A stretch of 64,000 nt of DNA. It comes from Planctomycetia bacterium (GTDB lineage: Bacteria; Planctomycetota; Planctomycetia; Pirellulales; Thermoguttaceae). Positions 25,770 to 35,131 of the stretch are shown one piece after another. The notes beneath the pieces were generated by a model. That model saw nothing but the letters and a program-made list of their open reading frames with translations, ran no database searches and was not told the DNA's origin. The stretch spans positions 1-64,000 of the forward strand of contig JAUNSJ010000005.1 of NCBI GenBank assembly GCA_030539295.1, written 5' to 3'. Made by a program: the position numbers and the translations under genes. Position 1 is the first letter of the stretch, and every line of letters begins with the position of its first letter.

Positions 25770-28256
25770 TTATTCCGCCGTTTCCACGATAAAGAGGCTT
25801 GTTATTGGCGGAAGTGTAAGAGACAGCTGCGTAACCGGAACGGAATTGCGTTCGCCCGCCTTTACGGTCAGCGGGCTGATTTCGCCGGTATTCGGATTCC
25901 ATAATTCCAGACTGCGAAAATGTCCCCGAAGTTCGATTTCACAAACCGCGTCCCGATTCGAAGAATTTGCAAAGAACCAGATATTCCTGTTTTCTTTTAT
26001 TTTGTGAATATATTGCAACATACCGTCGACAGGATAATCCCAACGGGGCGTTACATTGAGCATAGGCAATTCGTGACCCGCGGCCGGCGTAATGGAGACG
26101 TCGGGAACCGGGAGCAGTTTTTCCAGAGCCTGGGCAAGAGCTTTCGTAGTCGGTTGCGGGAGGAAAATCGCACGCTCGGCGACAATCGGTTCTTCATACA
26201 TAATCGCATTTTCCAGAGTCGGCACATACTCTCCCTGTCGGTTAATGAGGCGGGCCTCACGAAAACTTTCCGGCAGTGTAATGTCTTCCTGACCCGTGCG
26301 AATGGCTTCCCGCGGGGCCTGTGTCGTCGGGTCAATTCCGAACATCGTTTGTATCGCTGCCTGTACTTCCTTGTCAAACGAACCTTCAGCACTTCGGCTT
26401 GGCAGTCGTGTCGTGGCCAGTACGGAGCCGCCCTGTTCATAAAATTGCAAGATTTTTTGCAGATTACTCCAGGCAATAACGTCGGCACCGGTCAGTATAA
26501 CAACCGGATAGCGTTCCACATTGCGCTCGTTATTAAGTTGCAGAACCGTGCGTCCCCATTCATCCTGAACCGATTCACATTTCGCGTCCAAAATATTTGG
26601 ATGAAGCAGAGTAAAGTCATGAAACAACCGATGCGTAAGTTCGGCTCCTATGGCGAGATAATCCGTCTCTTGTGGAAGAAGAATGCCATAGGGGTAGTCT
26701 TTTTTCACGAAGTCGAACTGAAAATGGAAGAACGCCTTAATCGCGTCGATCGGGTAGAGCATACCGAAATCTGCAACGTGCCGCCCTCCACGAAGGAGGA
26801 GACTGCAGCGGCTGGTATACTCCCCCCAGGCCGGCAGACATCCATTAAGTTTCGGATTACGCCAAGAAATTTCCGGGGGAATATAAACGGTATCCGGGTC
26901 CGACCAGATTCCGTGCGGGAGCAGCATATTACCGCCCCGGGCAAAAATTTCCATGGCACTTCGATACATCATACTATCGTCAAAAGTATTGTCCCGGTAG
27001 TTGCCATAAATTTCAACCACGCACACATCATGGTCGAAATTAAAGGCTGCGGACGTCGGAATTTTAAAGCCGTCGCGACCGTGCCCGTAGTAATGAATGG
27101 AGTCGAAGAGGACCGCGTCACTACTGCGATGGGTGAGCATGGCGTCGCCTGCCATATCGATGGACTCGATAACGTACGGGCCTTGCGGGTGACCGCTCGA
27201 GAGTACACCCCGCTCGCGGCACCACTGATGCACCACCTTCGGATAGCCATCGGCAAACAATTCGTTACGCGTTGTCCAGAGTCGATATCGAGTCGAAGGC
27301 GTCTCCGGACCTATGGGATAAAAGAGAGCAGGATAATCCAGGACAGGGTCGCGGTCATAGAGTTCGCGATATTTCTGCCCGAAGCCCAGTGTCCAGTTTC
27401 GCGATCCTTCCGTTTGCGTATTGGTTATATCGTCGAAAAAGACCATGGGAATCGTCGTTCCGAAATGCTCCTTGAACCGCTCGTAAACCGCGTCGTAAGT
27501 CAGGGACATAACGTTGCGAACGGAGTCCGGATTCATGTAATCGACCAGGTTCCGACCATCGGCCACGCAAACGAACATCATGATTTTCCAGTCGCCGTCC
27601 GGCACATGCCATTTGAGCGTTCCGTTCTGAACTGCGTCGGTCAGGTTGATACGCTCATACGTCGTCCTGTTCAGAGCCACCGCACCTTGAAGTACGCCTG
27701 ACGCTTGACCGACGACCGCCTTGTCCGTCAGTTCAACAGGACACGATTCGGAAAATTCACACGGCCCGGTTACGTCCCATTCGTACTTGTCCAATCGCTT
27801 GAGCGTATCTTCCGGGAACCGACTGGACATATGTCCGCCCCCTGCTCCACTCGGGAAATCGACATCGTCATAAAAAATCACTTTCATGCCGTTCTCTTTC
27901 GCCGTGTCGAGCACCTCGCCAAATTTCGCCAGATACTCCGGCGTTAAGTGAGCCGGTTCCGTCTTGCTCAGCGGGAGAAACGTCATACCACCAAAGCCGT
28001 TTTCCTTACCCCGGACAAACATTTCATGAATGAGTTCCGACGTTATCGGTCCGTTCGTATGCCACAGTGGAAGACCTTTAAGCGGGAGCGATTCACCGGG
28101 TAAGATAAGGGGCGCGGCGCGAAATGAATCTCGAAGTTCATCGGCCTGTGCCCGAAGCTCCTGCGCTCGGAGTCTCGGGGTTCGGAGTCCCTCGTCAGAT
28201 TGGGCCGCAAACAGTGTGAGCAAACACAGGATGGCACATGATAGCAAATGACGCAT
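25770..28256 (-). CDS. Exported glycosidase, GH106-like (alpha-L-rhamnosidase type)
   Basis: The 828-aa protein starts at ATG 28256 (MRHLLSCAIL...), or at GTG 28271. A signal peptide ends near AAQSDEG. The region after residue 55 (PLWHTNGPITSELIHEMFVR, GGMTFLPL, KVIFYDDVDFPSGAGGGH) matches the catalytic-domain opening of GH106-type families, which start W(h)xNGxIT and carry an aspartate-rich YDExxxPSG motif. A C-terminal beta domain follows. It probably cleaves deoxy-sugar linkages in plant or algal polysaccharides in the periplasm. Sugar specificity cannot be read from the sequence. The gene stands alone, convergent to the autotransporter. Confidence 0.75.
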   Translation of the reverse strand: MRHLLSCAILCLLTLFAAQSDEGLRTPRLRAQELRAQADELRDSFRAAPLILPGESLPLKGLPLWHTNGPITSELIHEMFVRGKENGFGGMTFLPLSKTEPAHLTPEYLAKFGEVLDTAKENGMKVIFYDDVDFPSGAGGGHMSSRFPEDTLKRLDKYEWDVTGPCEFSESCPVELTDKAVVGQASGVLQGAVALNRTTYERINLTDAVQNGTLKWHVPDGDWKIMMFVCVADGRNLVDYMNPDSVRNVMSLTYDAVYERFKEHFGTTIPMVFFDDITNTQTEGSRNWTLGFGQKYRELYDRDPVLDYPALFYPIGPETPSTRYRLWTTRNELFADGYPKVVHQWCRERGVLSSGHPQGPYVIESIDMAGDAMLTHRSSDAVLFDSIHYYGHGRDGFKIPTSAAFNFDHDVCVVEIYGNYRDNTFDDSMMYRSAMEIFARGGNMLLPHGIWSDPDTVYIPPEISWRNPKLNGCLPAWGEYTSRCSLLLRGGRHVADFGMLYPIDAIKAFFHFQFDFVKKDYPYGILLPQETDYLAIGAELTHRLFHDFTLLHPNILDAKCESVQDEWGRTVLQLNNERNVERYPVVILTGADVIAWSNLQKILQFYEQGGSVLATTRLPSRSAEGSFDKEVQAAIQTMFGIDPTTQAPREAIRTGQEDITLPESFREARLINRQGEYVPTLENAIMYEEPIVAERAIFLPQPTTKALAQALEKLLPVPDVSITPAAGHELPMLNVTPRWDYPVDGMLQYIHKIKENRNIWFFANSSNRDAVCEIELRGHFRSLELWNPNTGEISPLTVKAGERNSVPVTQLSLTLPPITSLFIVETAE

Positions 28257-28316
28257 TTTTTTGTTTTTCACTTTCTTTTGTTGGAAAATTTTCTTCTTTT
28301 GGGTAAACAGGTTATT

Positions 28317-29795
28317 TTAATGGGGATTCCGAATCCACGACTGCTGCTGATGGGTCCCGGACGTTGCCGGCCGTGCGACAGGCACAGGCTCGGTCGCTGG
28401 CTCCAGGGTGGGAATCCCCTCTTCGAATTGTGCCTGTACGGACTCAATGGCCTCGAAAAGAGGATCTTGCCGTGCGGCCGGTTGTGCTCTTTCCCGCACA
28501 GTGCGATCGTCGAAAGCCCGAGCCTCGAAAGACGACTCGTGAGCGTCGCGAGCATCCCACTGCCGGTCAGAAAGTTCGCGTTCCTGGTCAGGAGCAGGAG
28601 GCGTTGCCTGCCATCGCCGCTCGCCGTACTCGTCCGGTCGGTCGTAGCGTGTACCGCCCAGCGGCCGCCGTCGTTCCAGGAGCGTGTGCCGCGATAACGG
28701 CGTTGTTGCCAGACGGGAAATAATCTCGCGACGCACCGGCTTGGCCAGTCCAAGCGAGTCCGCAATGGATTCCAGACTCGGGCGTGACTCCTGCCGCACG
28801 TCGCCGGAGACGCGACTGCCCAGATCGCTTCCTTCGTCCACTTCCGTGCGCGACCCGCACAGCGCGAGATATTCCGGCGAGGTACGCAGCTGATTAACCT
28901 GGTCCAGCGGCAGCAGGACGAGAGTAACCGAAACGGCCAGTGGCGGGGCATTCTCTTTAATACTATCCCAGGAATCGCGCCAAGCGGAACCGTCATAATA
29001 GCGAAACGCGCAGTCGACGACTTCCGGCGCCCAGTCGGCTCCGGACTCGCGATCCATCGCCACTTCTTCCGCAGTCGCCGGCCCCTCGGACATCGGCTCC
29101 TCTTCCCGCTCATTTCCGGCAAGGACAGGCGTTTCTGTACCAAGAGAGCCAATCAGCGTAAGAGCTTCAACCCCTGTCGGCTGCGTATCTCCGGAGGATT
29201 CCGGCGTCTCAAAATCGAGTTCACGTCGCGACAGGCCATAATATTGAACCAGCGGTTCTTCCCGCGACATGCCTGGCAGCATTTGCAAAGAGCCCACCAT
29301 TTCGGAACCGTCGGTTGCCGTTGCGTCGTCGGCTTTCCCGGACCGTGCCCCGGGAGCAACAAACCGGTAGAAAACCGTTTTCAGTTCAGGCACCTGCTTC
29401 TCGCGTGGCGTCCGGGGTGCCTCGCTCGTCAGTTCCGCGTCTGACGCGACCGACGTGGCGACCGGCGTGGCATCCTCCACTTCTGCGAGTAAGTTCGGGG
29501 CCACGACGTCGATCGTAAGCCAATCGCGCCCGCCTCGTATGCCGAATCGACGGATCAAGCCACTTTCGGTCGTTTCCTCTGCGAGCAGGGGATGTATGGG
29601 GTCGCCGATGGTCGCGGCCAAATCATCGTCGAGCAGTCGTGCCAGCGACCGGGTCAATTGCGAGCGGGCAACCTTATTCTCCGCAACGATATAGTCGCTG
29701 GAATACAGTCGCATAAGCATCCAGACCAGGCTCAAGACGATAATCATAAGTGACAACGCCAGGAGCAATTCGAGGAGTGTATACGCGTGTTTCAT
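28317..29795 (-). CDS. GspJ-like pseudopilin
   Basis: The 492-aa protein starts at ATG 29795, overlapping the previous gene by four bases. The N-terminus MKHAYTLLELLLALSLMIIV is a prepilin methylation motif with Ala, not Gly, at -1. The long body has an FYRFVAPG strand and Glu/Ser-rich segments; the C-terminal third is Arg/Asp/Ala-rich and low-complexity. It carries MVGSLQMLPG (about residue 170), a motif shared with the I- and H-like proteins next to it. It would form a minor tip subunit of a type II secretion pseudopilus or a related structure. The other secretion genes (D, E, F) are not in this window. Confidence 0.8.
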   Translation of the reverse strand: MKHAYTLLELLLALSLMIIVLSLVWMLMRLYSSDYIVAENKVARSQLTRSLARLLDDDLAATIGDPIHPLLAEETTESGLIRRFGIRGGRDWLTIDVVAPNLLAEVEDATPVATSVASDAELTSEAPRTPREKQVPELKTVFYRFVAPGARSGKADDATATDGSEMVGSLQMLPGMSREEPLVQYYGLSRRELDFETPESSGDTQPTGVEALTLIGSLGTETPVLAGNEREEEPMSEGPATAEEVAMDRESGADWAPEVVDCAFRYYDGSAWRDSWDSIKENAPPLAVSVTLVLLPLDQVNQLRTSPEYLALCGSRTEVDEGSDLGSRVSGDVRQESRPSLESIADSLGLAKPVRREIISRLATTPLSRHTLLERRRPLGGTRYDRPDEYGERRWQATPPAPDQERELSDRQWDARDAHESSFEARAFDDRTVRERAQPAARQDPLFEAIESVQAQFEEGIPTLEPATEPVPVARPATSGTHQQQSWIRNPH

Positions 29796-30355
29796 GGGCC
29801 AGACTCCTCGACGGCGTCCCCGGCCGGAAAGCCGGCATCCTGAAACAGATCGGTCTCCGTTTCGTCGCCTGGCAGGAACTGTAGCGAGCCGATAAACGCT
29901 TCTTCCTGATCCCCGGCAGACGGCGATTCCTGTAGATGCTGGTCTTCCAGGGCACTTGTGCGAATCCATTGCGTGATTTGCACACGACCACCCACGACCG
30001 GTATGCGAGAAACAGTAAATCGTTTCCCGTCTTGGGTAGGCTCCGGAATTTCTTCATACTTCTGCGCCGTAAGCTGAACAACGGACAAGTTTGGCAATGG
30101 CCCGGCTTTTATTGTGACCGTGGCAAGCCAGCTTTCCGCGTCGGGCACCTGCCATGTGTGACCATTGCGGCACGGGACAGCACCGATGAGAATCGCATTT
30201 AATTGCGAGCGGCAAAAGAGAATAACCGTCGCTTGTTCCTCGCTCCGAACCGCTTCCCGCAGCGCCGCGCTGGAAAGCGACGAAAGTAAGGTCATTCCGG
30301 TTATTAGCAGAGCCAGAACGACCAGAATTTCCAATAAAGTGAATCCACGTCTCAT
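29792..30355 (-). CDS. GspI-like pseudopilin
   Basis: The 187-aa protein has the motif MRRGFTLLEILVVLALLITG with Gly at -1 and Glu at +5, so it should be cleaved and methylated. The domain ILIGAVPCRNGHTWQVPDAE and QITQWIRTS fits the GspI fold. The tail includes FIGSLQFLPGDETE. It overlaps both neighbours by four bases, so expression is coupled through the four-gene pseudopilin operon. Confidence 0.8.
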   Translation of the reverse strand: MRRGFTLLEILVVLALLITGMTLLSSLSSAALREAVRSEEQATVILFCRSQLNAILIGAVPCRNGHTWQVPDAESWLATVTIKAGPLPNLSVVQLTAQKYEEIPEPTQDGKRFTVSRIPVVGGRVQITQWIRTSALEDQHLQESPSAGDQEEAFIGSLQFLPGDETETDLFQDAGFPAGDAVEESGP

Positions 30356-30969
30356 GGTCCGGCCTCCTTGGGCGCCGTTTCCGGCTCGACTCGTACTCCG
30401 ATTCGATTGACCCGCGGAACGCCTGTTATGCCACGGACCATAATCTCGCCGTACCAGTGATCTTCGCCTGTACTGACAAGAGAGAACAGAGCCTGGGAAG
30501 TGCGACCATTCGGATAGAACATGATCGTTCGACTGGCCGGTTCCCCTTGAAAGATAATCTCCGGGGGAAGCTGTCTTTTGTCAATTCGGGCGCGATCGTC
30601 TTGCGTGTCAAGAGGAGCAGCGGGTTCACTCGCCAGTTGCAGAGAACCGACCATGCTGTCAGCTCGCTGCTGACTGCGCAGCCGGCGGTCGTAGACCTCT
30701 TTCGGCATGAGTTCGTATGACCCGGTGCCCTCACGAAAACAGAAGACCAGCGCGGCTCCGCTCTTCATGGCCGTAAGCCGCGCTTGATACAGTTCCGATT
30801 GGATTTGCAGGACCGTTGCCTTGAACTGGGCCCGCGATTGCATCTGTTGCAATGCGGGAAGCCCCATGGCAAGGACGGTCGTCAGAATTGCCAGAACGAG
30901 GAGCAACTCCAGGAGGGTAAAGCCCACTCGCGACGACCCTCCCCTTGCGGCAACGGGCAAAACCGCCAT
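30352..30969 (-). CDS. GspH-like pseudopilin
   Basis: The 205-aa protein starts at ATG 30969, overlapping the GspG stop as TAATG. After a 15-residue pre-sequence comes VGFTLLELLLVLAILTTVLA. MQSRAQFKATVLQIQSELYQ begins the globular domain. It carries MVGSLQLASEPA near the middle and a pseudopilin-type beta C-terminus. It is likely a minor pseudopilin. Confidence 0.8.
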   Translation of the reverse strand: MAVLPVAARGGSSRVGFTLLELLLVLAILTTVLAMGLPALQQMQSRAQFKATVLQIQSELYQARLTAMKSGAALVFCFREGTGSYELMPKEVYDRRLRSQQRADSMVGSLQLASEPAAPLDTQDDRARIDKRQLPPEIIFQGEPASRTIMFYPNGRTSQALFSLVSTGEDHWYGEIMVRGITGVPRVNRIGVRVEPETAPKEAGP

Positions 30970-31964
30970 TAGGGATTCGGCATTACCGGTTGCGCCGGCG
31001 CACCCATTCCGGGATCAACGCCAGGCTGGACCATCGGATTGGTCATATCTCCCATCACACCGGGCTGTGCCATACCCGGCTGCGCCATGCCGGGTTGCAT
31101 CATGCCGGGCTGTGCCATACCCGGCTGCATGGCGTTCGGGTCGACCAATCCGCCTTGCATACCAGAGGCGTTCATATCCCCGGGCGCCAGGAAACCATCG
31201 GTGGTAATCGGCTCTCCGGTAAGCGGGTCAATAGCAGCCGCGCCAGGCATACCGCCGTTCATGGACGCCGCACGCGGATTGACTGCGGTCGGGTCCCAAC
31301 TGATAATATCGTCGCCCGCACCTTGGTCGTTATTGCGGTCGGGACCGGCAGACCAGACGCAAGGTCTTTTGCCGTCGCCTTTTATGGTCGGCCATTCGTA
31401 GAAATATTTATTACCCCAAGGGTCTTTGGGAACGTCTTTGGTGTCGAGATATTTCCCATAGGACTTCGCCGGCGCGGTCGTCTGCTGGTTAGCCACAGGC
31501 AATCCGGTCGCGGGGTCAATGGTGCCGCCGGTTGCGTTCGGGTCGGCCGGAAGCCCGGTCATGGGGTCGATGGCCCCAGCCGTCGCGTTCGGGTCCATGC
31601 CAACAGGAGCCGTTGGGTCAGTGGCTGCGGGGAGTCCCGTCATGGGGTCAATAGCGCCGGCCGCCGCGTTCGGGTCGGCAACAGGGAGTCCAGTCATGGG
31701 GTCGACTGTCGTTGCACCCCCGGCCGCCGCAGGGTTGACCTGACCGACAAGGAGCTCAAGTCCTTCCTGCGTCGTGGGATAGCGATTATGGTCCATACGA
31801 AACGTCTCCAAAACATCGGAAAACGTTTTCACTTGCACCGTCGCCGAGCGTACCAGCGCTTTTTCGTAGGAGCTCCACACTGTTGTCCCGACAATACCGA
31901 TAATTACAATCAGAATGGCCAAGACGATCAAGAGTTCCAAAAGGGTGAATGCGGGTCGTTTCAT
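30969..31964 (-). CDS. gspG: GspG-like major pseudopilin with repeat insertions
   Basis: The 331-aa protein starts at ATG 31964 behind AGGAGG. PAFTLLELLIVLAILIVIIG is the methylation motif with Ala at -1. YPTTQEGLELLV is the GspG hallmark. In normal GspG (about 140 aa) LPKDPWGNPY follows closely; here DVPKDPWGNKYFYEWP comes about 80 residues later because DPMTGLP/DPNATxG repeats (residues about 75-158) are inserted. The calcium-loop region GPDRNNDQGAGDDIISWD is intact, and a second repeat-rich tail (QPGMAQPG copies) of about 90 residues is added. It would be the main fibre subunit, first in the operon. Confidence 0.88.
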   Translation of the reverse strand: MKRPAFTLLELLIVLAILIVIIGIVGTTVWSSYEKALVRSATVQVKTFSDVLETFRMDHNRYPTTQEGLELLVGQVNPAAAGGATTVDPMTGLPVADPNAAAGAIDPMTGLPAATDPTAPVGMDPNATAGAIDPMTGLPADPNATGGTIDPATGLPVANQQTTAPAKSYGKYLDTKDVPKDPWGNKYFYEWPTIKGDGKRPCVWSAGPDRNNDQGAGDDIISWDPTAVNPRAASMNGGMPGAAAIDPLTGEPITTDGFLAPGDMNASGMQGGLVDPNAMQPGMAQPGMMQPGMAQPGMAQPGVMGDMTNPMVQPGVDPGMGAPAQPVMPNP

Positions 31965-32205
31965 GGGTAAGCCTCCTTCTTTAAGGTCCGAAACATACGC
32001 GACTGCTCTCCTGCCGAACCGAAAACGGAACGACAAAAAGCAGACAACGTCTTACTGTTGTTGGCAGGTTACTGGGTGGGTACTGGCCGCGAAAAAATTC
32101 CTTTCTTTTCCGTGGTCGATTATTCCTATTATAATAGATTTAGCGACTTCTGAAAAGATGAACATTCGCTTTTCCAGAAAAATATTCCAAAGATTCGGGT
32201 AAATG

Positions 32206-32239
32206 CCCCCTCCTAAGGGGGGAAATTTTGGTGTATAAT
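32206..32239 (+). promoter_or_regulatory. Hairpin plus TATAAT ahead of thioredoxin gene
   Basis: CCCCC (32206-32210) and GGGGG (32217-32221) form a short stem, followed by AAATTTT and a perfect TATAAT at 32234-32239. No good -35 hexamer is visible at the right distance, so the promoter is uncertain. Confidence 0.35.
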
Positions 32240-32343
32240 GCGTTTGTGCGAGGGTGAAATGTGATTTTACCCACCTGTTAACTATTACAATTATTACAAC
32301 AAACCTATAATAATCTATTATTGTTTAAATAAGGAGCGACGCC

Positions 32344-32667
32344 GTGGGCAGTGTAATTGAACTGAAAGAACAAGATTTTGACGCGGTCGTACTGAAGTCC
32401 GAAGTTCCGGTCCTTGTCGATTTTTGGTCTCCGACGTGCGTCCCATGTCGGGCCATTGCTCCGATTCTGGAGGATCTGGCGGAGGAATATGAAGACGACC
32501 TCAAAATCGTCAAGGTGAATATATTCGATCACGCGAATCTGGCCGGGCAGCTGGGCATTGCCAATTTGCCAACACTGATTCTTTTTGACCAAGGTCAAAC
32601 GGTGGAGCGGACCGTCGGTGCGCTGTCGAAGTCGAAATTACAGGAAATCATCGACGAATACGTGTGA
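32344..32667 (+). CDS. Thioredoxin-family protein with CVPC active site
   Basis: The 107-aa protein starts at GTG 32344 behind AAGGAG. It has the thioredoxin fold length: PVLVDFWSPTCVPCRAIAPI (Cys32, Cys35) and the cis-Pro NLPTLILFDQG. The active site is CVPC, not the CGPC of most thioredoxins, and Trp-Cys is replaced by a WSPTC spacing, as in some thioredoxin-like reductants. It is cytosolic and would act as a disulfide reductant or exchange protein. It is transcribed alone, convergent to priA. Confidence 0.9.
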   Translation: MGSVIELKEQDFDAVVLKSEVPVLVDFWSPTCVPCRAIAPILEDLAEEYEDDLKIVKVNIFDHANLAGQLGIANLPTLILFDQGQTVERTVGALSKSKLQEIIDEYV

Positions 32668-32687
32668 CCTGCGGCGTAAAAATGGAG

Positions 32688-35075
32688 CTAGAGCATGTCC
32701 ACCGGGTCAATATCGACGATCCACTGGACCTCGTTGGGCAGTTTGATTTTTTTCGCGAGCACATTTTCGACGGCGAGACGAAGGAGTTCGCGGTCGTTCC
32801 CATGCAGATGAACATGAAACCGAAAGAAGCCGCGTAACTTGGCAAAGGGAGCCGGAGCGGGTCCGAGTATGCGGAAAACGCGTGTTCGCCCGTCTGCCTG
32901 TTCTCTCTCCTTTTTCAAGTCCTGAAGCGATTCCCTGACCGCCTGACCGATTTGCGACGCTCCGGTCCGCGTCTGCTCTTCGTTCGGGCCGCGAAAGACG
33001 AGTCGCACCAAGGACGCAAACGGCGGATAGCCAAGGGCATGCCGCTGACGAAGTTCGTCACGAGCAAAGGTTAAAAAGTCATGATGGCTCGCGGCTATAA
33101 TGGCCGCGTGGTCCGGATTATAGGTCTGGACAATGACTTCGCCTTTCCGGTCGCCGCGCCCGGTGCGACCGGCGACCTGGGTTATAAGATGAAACGTGCG
33201 TTCGGCGGCGCGAAAGTCGGGGAGATACAGGGCCGTATCCGCATTAATGACCCCGACTAGCGTAACGTTGGGAAAATCGAGCCCTTTGGCAATCATCTGC
33301 GTACCGAGCAGGATCTGAAATTTCCCTTCCCGAAAAGCGGCCAAGGCCCGTTCGTGCGCACCGTGCCCCTGCATTGTATCGGTGTCCATGCGGAGAACAG
33401 TAACCTCGGGAAATCGAGCCGCAAGCTCCTGCTCCAGCTTTTGCGTTCCGAAGCCACTATAACGTATTCCGGCAAACCCGCATGCGGGACATTTCGTCGG
33501 CGCCGGGACCTGATAATCGCAATAATGGCACAAGGCAATCTGCTGCGTGAGATGGTGCGTGAGCGTTACATCGCACTCGGGACACTTCATGACCTCGCCA
33601 CAGGCCGGACATTGAATTTGCGTGGAGAAGCCACGCCGATTCAGTAGAAGGATAATCTGACCGCCTTCATCCAAGGCTGCCCGAATGGCAATTCCCAACT
33701 GCTGATGAATGGCGCCACGTGTAAAGCCTTGCGCGACTCGCGAACGCAGATCGACAATGGAGACGTCCGGCAGTGGCAAATTCATAACCCGATTGGCCAT
33801 GGTCAGCAGATGGATTCGGCCTTTCAGAGCGTTCTGCCAGGATTCCAGCGAAGGCGTCGCGGACCCGAGTATGACCGGCACTTTCTCCACTCTGGCTCGC
33901 TGCATGGCCACCGCACGCGCATGATAGCGGGGCGCCGTCTCCTGCTTGAAGCTGTTTTCGTGCTCTTCGTCAATAACGATCAGGCCCAGTCGCGGGACCG
34001 GCGCGAACACGGCACTGCGGGCGCCGACGACTACCTGAACGTCGCCCGACTCGATACGGAGCCACTGACCATGCCGTTCCGTATCCGTCAAGTGACTGTG
34101 CAGAACGGCGACAGACCGAAATCGCCGGCGGAAGCGGTTCACCGTTTGCGGCGTGAGACTTATTTCCGGGACCAGGACAATCGCCTGACGCCCGCTGGCA
34201 ACGGCCTCTTCGATTGCCCGAATATAGACTTCCGTCTTGCCACTGCCGGTCACGCCATGCAGGAGGAAGGGATGAAATTCTTTTTTTTGCATGGCCTCGA
34301 GAATGGCGTTCAGGGCCGACTGCTGTTCCGCGTTCAGTTCGTGCCCCGATTCCTTATCGACCGACAGGCCGGTGTCATCGAGCAGGGAGTTTTTTCGACG
34401 TACAGACCGCTTGGCGAACAGGCCGTATTTTCGCAACGCGAGCACCGGGACCATGGAGCATTTTGCGGCCCGACAGAGTTCCGACAGAGTCATGGGTTCT
34501 TCCGCGTGTGCCAGTACATCCAGGACATAGCGCTGTTTGGGCGTTAAGACAGATTCCTGATTCTCCTTATTCCCCTTGTCCAGCTTGGCCAATTTGGCCG
34601 CTATGTCGGGAACCAGGGTCCAAACGGTCGTTAGACGCGTACCCGCATGGCCACGCACACCCGCGGGCAGTACCGTTTCCAAAACCTGACCGAGCGGGCA
34701 CAAATACTGCCGCGCAATCCAACGGGCAAGCTCAATCATTTTCGCGGACAGAAGTGGCCGTGAGTCGAGCGGGCAAACAATTTCTTTCAGTCGTATCCTT
34801 CGACCGTGACTCGTTTCGGTCAGTCCGCCGCCTGTCCGCACACCGACGCAATAGCAAGTGACCGGCATATTCCCCTTGCCGCGCGGGACCTGTAGACGCA
34901 TGCCAGGGTCGACCGCGTCGTAAAATTTTTCCGGAATAAGATAATCGAAAGTTCCGTCGAGTCCGTCGGAGAAGACGACCTCGGCGATGCGACAGATCGT
35001 GGCCGCCGCCAAGTCCCAGTCCATGTCGGCCGTCGGCTGGTCGTCGTCAAAGAAACTCGGTTGCTTAACGGTCAC
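32688..35075 (-). CDS. priA: Primosomal protein N' (PriA helicase)
   Basis: The 795-aa protein starts at GTG 35075 with GGGAG upstream. It has the Walker A GVTGSGKTEVYIRA (about residue 276), VIDEEHENSFKQE (motif II, about residue 367) and the zinc-binding segment CPACGEVMKCPECDVT with later CHYC and CPAC pairs (from about residue 488). A winged-helix N-terminal half precedes the helicase core. It is expected to restart stalled replication forks by loading the replisome. Length is close to the family norm. It converges on the thioredoxin gene, with a 20-base gap. Confidence 0.95.
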   Translation of the reverse strand: MTVKQPSFFDDDQPTADMDWDLAAATICRIAEVVFSDGLDGTFDYLIPEKFYDAVDPGMRLQVPRGKGNMPVTCYCVGVRTGGGLTETSHGRRIRLKEIVCPLDSRPLLSAKMIELARWIARQYLCPLGQVLETVLPAGVRGHAGTRLTTVWTLVPDIAAKLAKLDKGNKENQESVLTPKQRYVLDVLAHAEEPMTLSELCRAAKCSMVPVLALRKYGLFAKRSVRRKNSLLDDTGLSVDKESGHELNAEQQSALNAILEAMQKKEFHPFLLHGVTGSGKTEVYIRAIEEAVASGRQAIVLVPEISLTPQTVNRFRRRFRSVAVLHSHLTDTERHGQWLRIESGDVQVVVGARSAVFAPVPRLGLIVIDEEHENSFKQETAPRYHARAVAMQRARVEKVPVILGSATPSLESWQNALKGRIHLLTMANRVMNLPLPDVSIVDLRSRVAQGFTRGAIHQQLGIAIRAALDEGGQIILLLNRRGFSTQIQCPACGEVMKCPECDVTLTHHLTQQIALCHYCDYQVPAPTKCPACGFAGIRYSGFGTQKLEQELAARFPEVTVLRMDTDTMQGHGAHERALAAFREGKFQILLGTQMIAKGLDFPNVTLVGVINADTALYLPDFRAAERTFHLITQVAGRTGRGDRKGEVIVQTYNPDHAAIIAASHHDFLTFARDELRQRHALGYPPFASLVRLVFRGPNEEQTRTGASQIGQAVRESLQDLKKEREQADGRTRVFRILGPAPAPFAKLRGFFRFHVHLHGNDRELLRLAVENVLAKKIKLPNEVQWIVDIDPVDML

Positions 35076-35131
35076 GTTCGCGTCTCCCGCGGTGTCGAAC
35101 GAGCAGTGTCCGGCACCGTTTCGCCGAAAAA

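Noticed and set aside
25920-27701. 593-codon open frame on the plus strand
   Set aside because: Lies entirely opposite the GH106-like gene; no signal, domain or ribosome-binding site. It is a shadow of codon bias.
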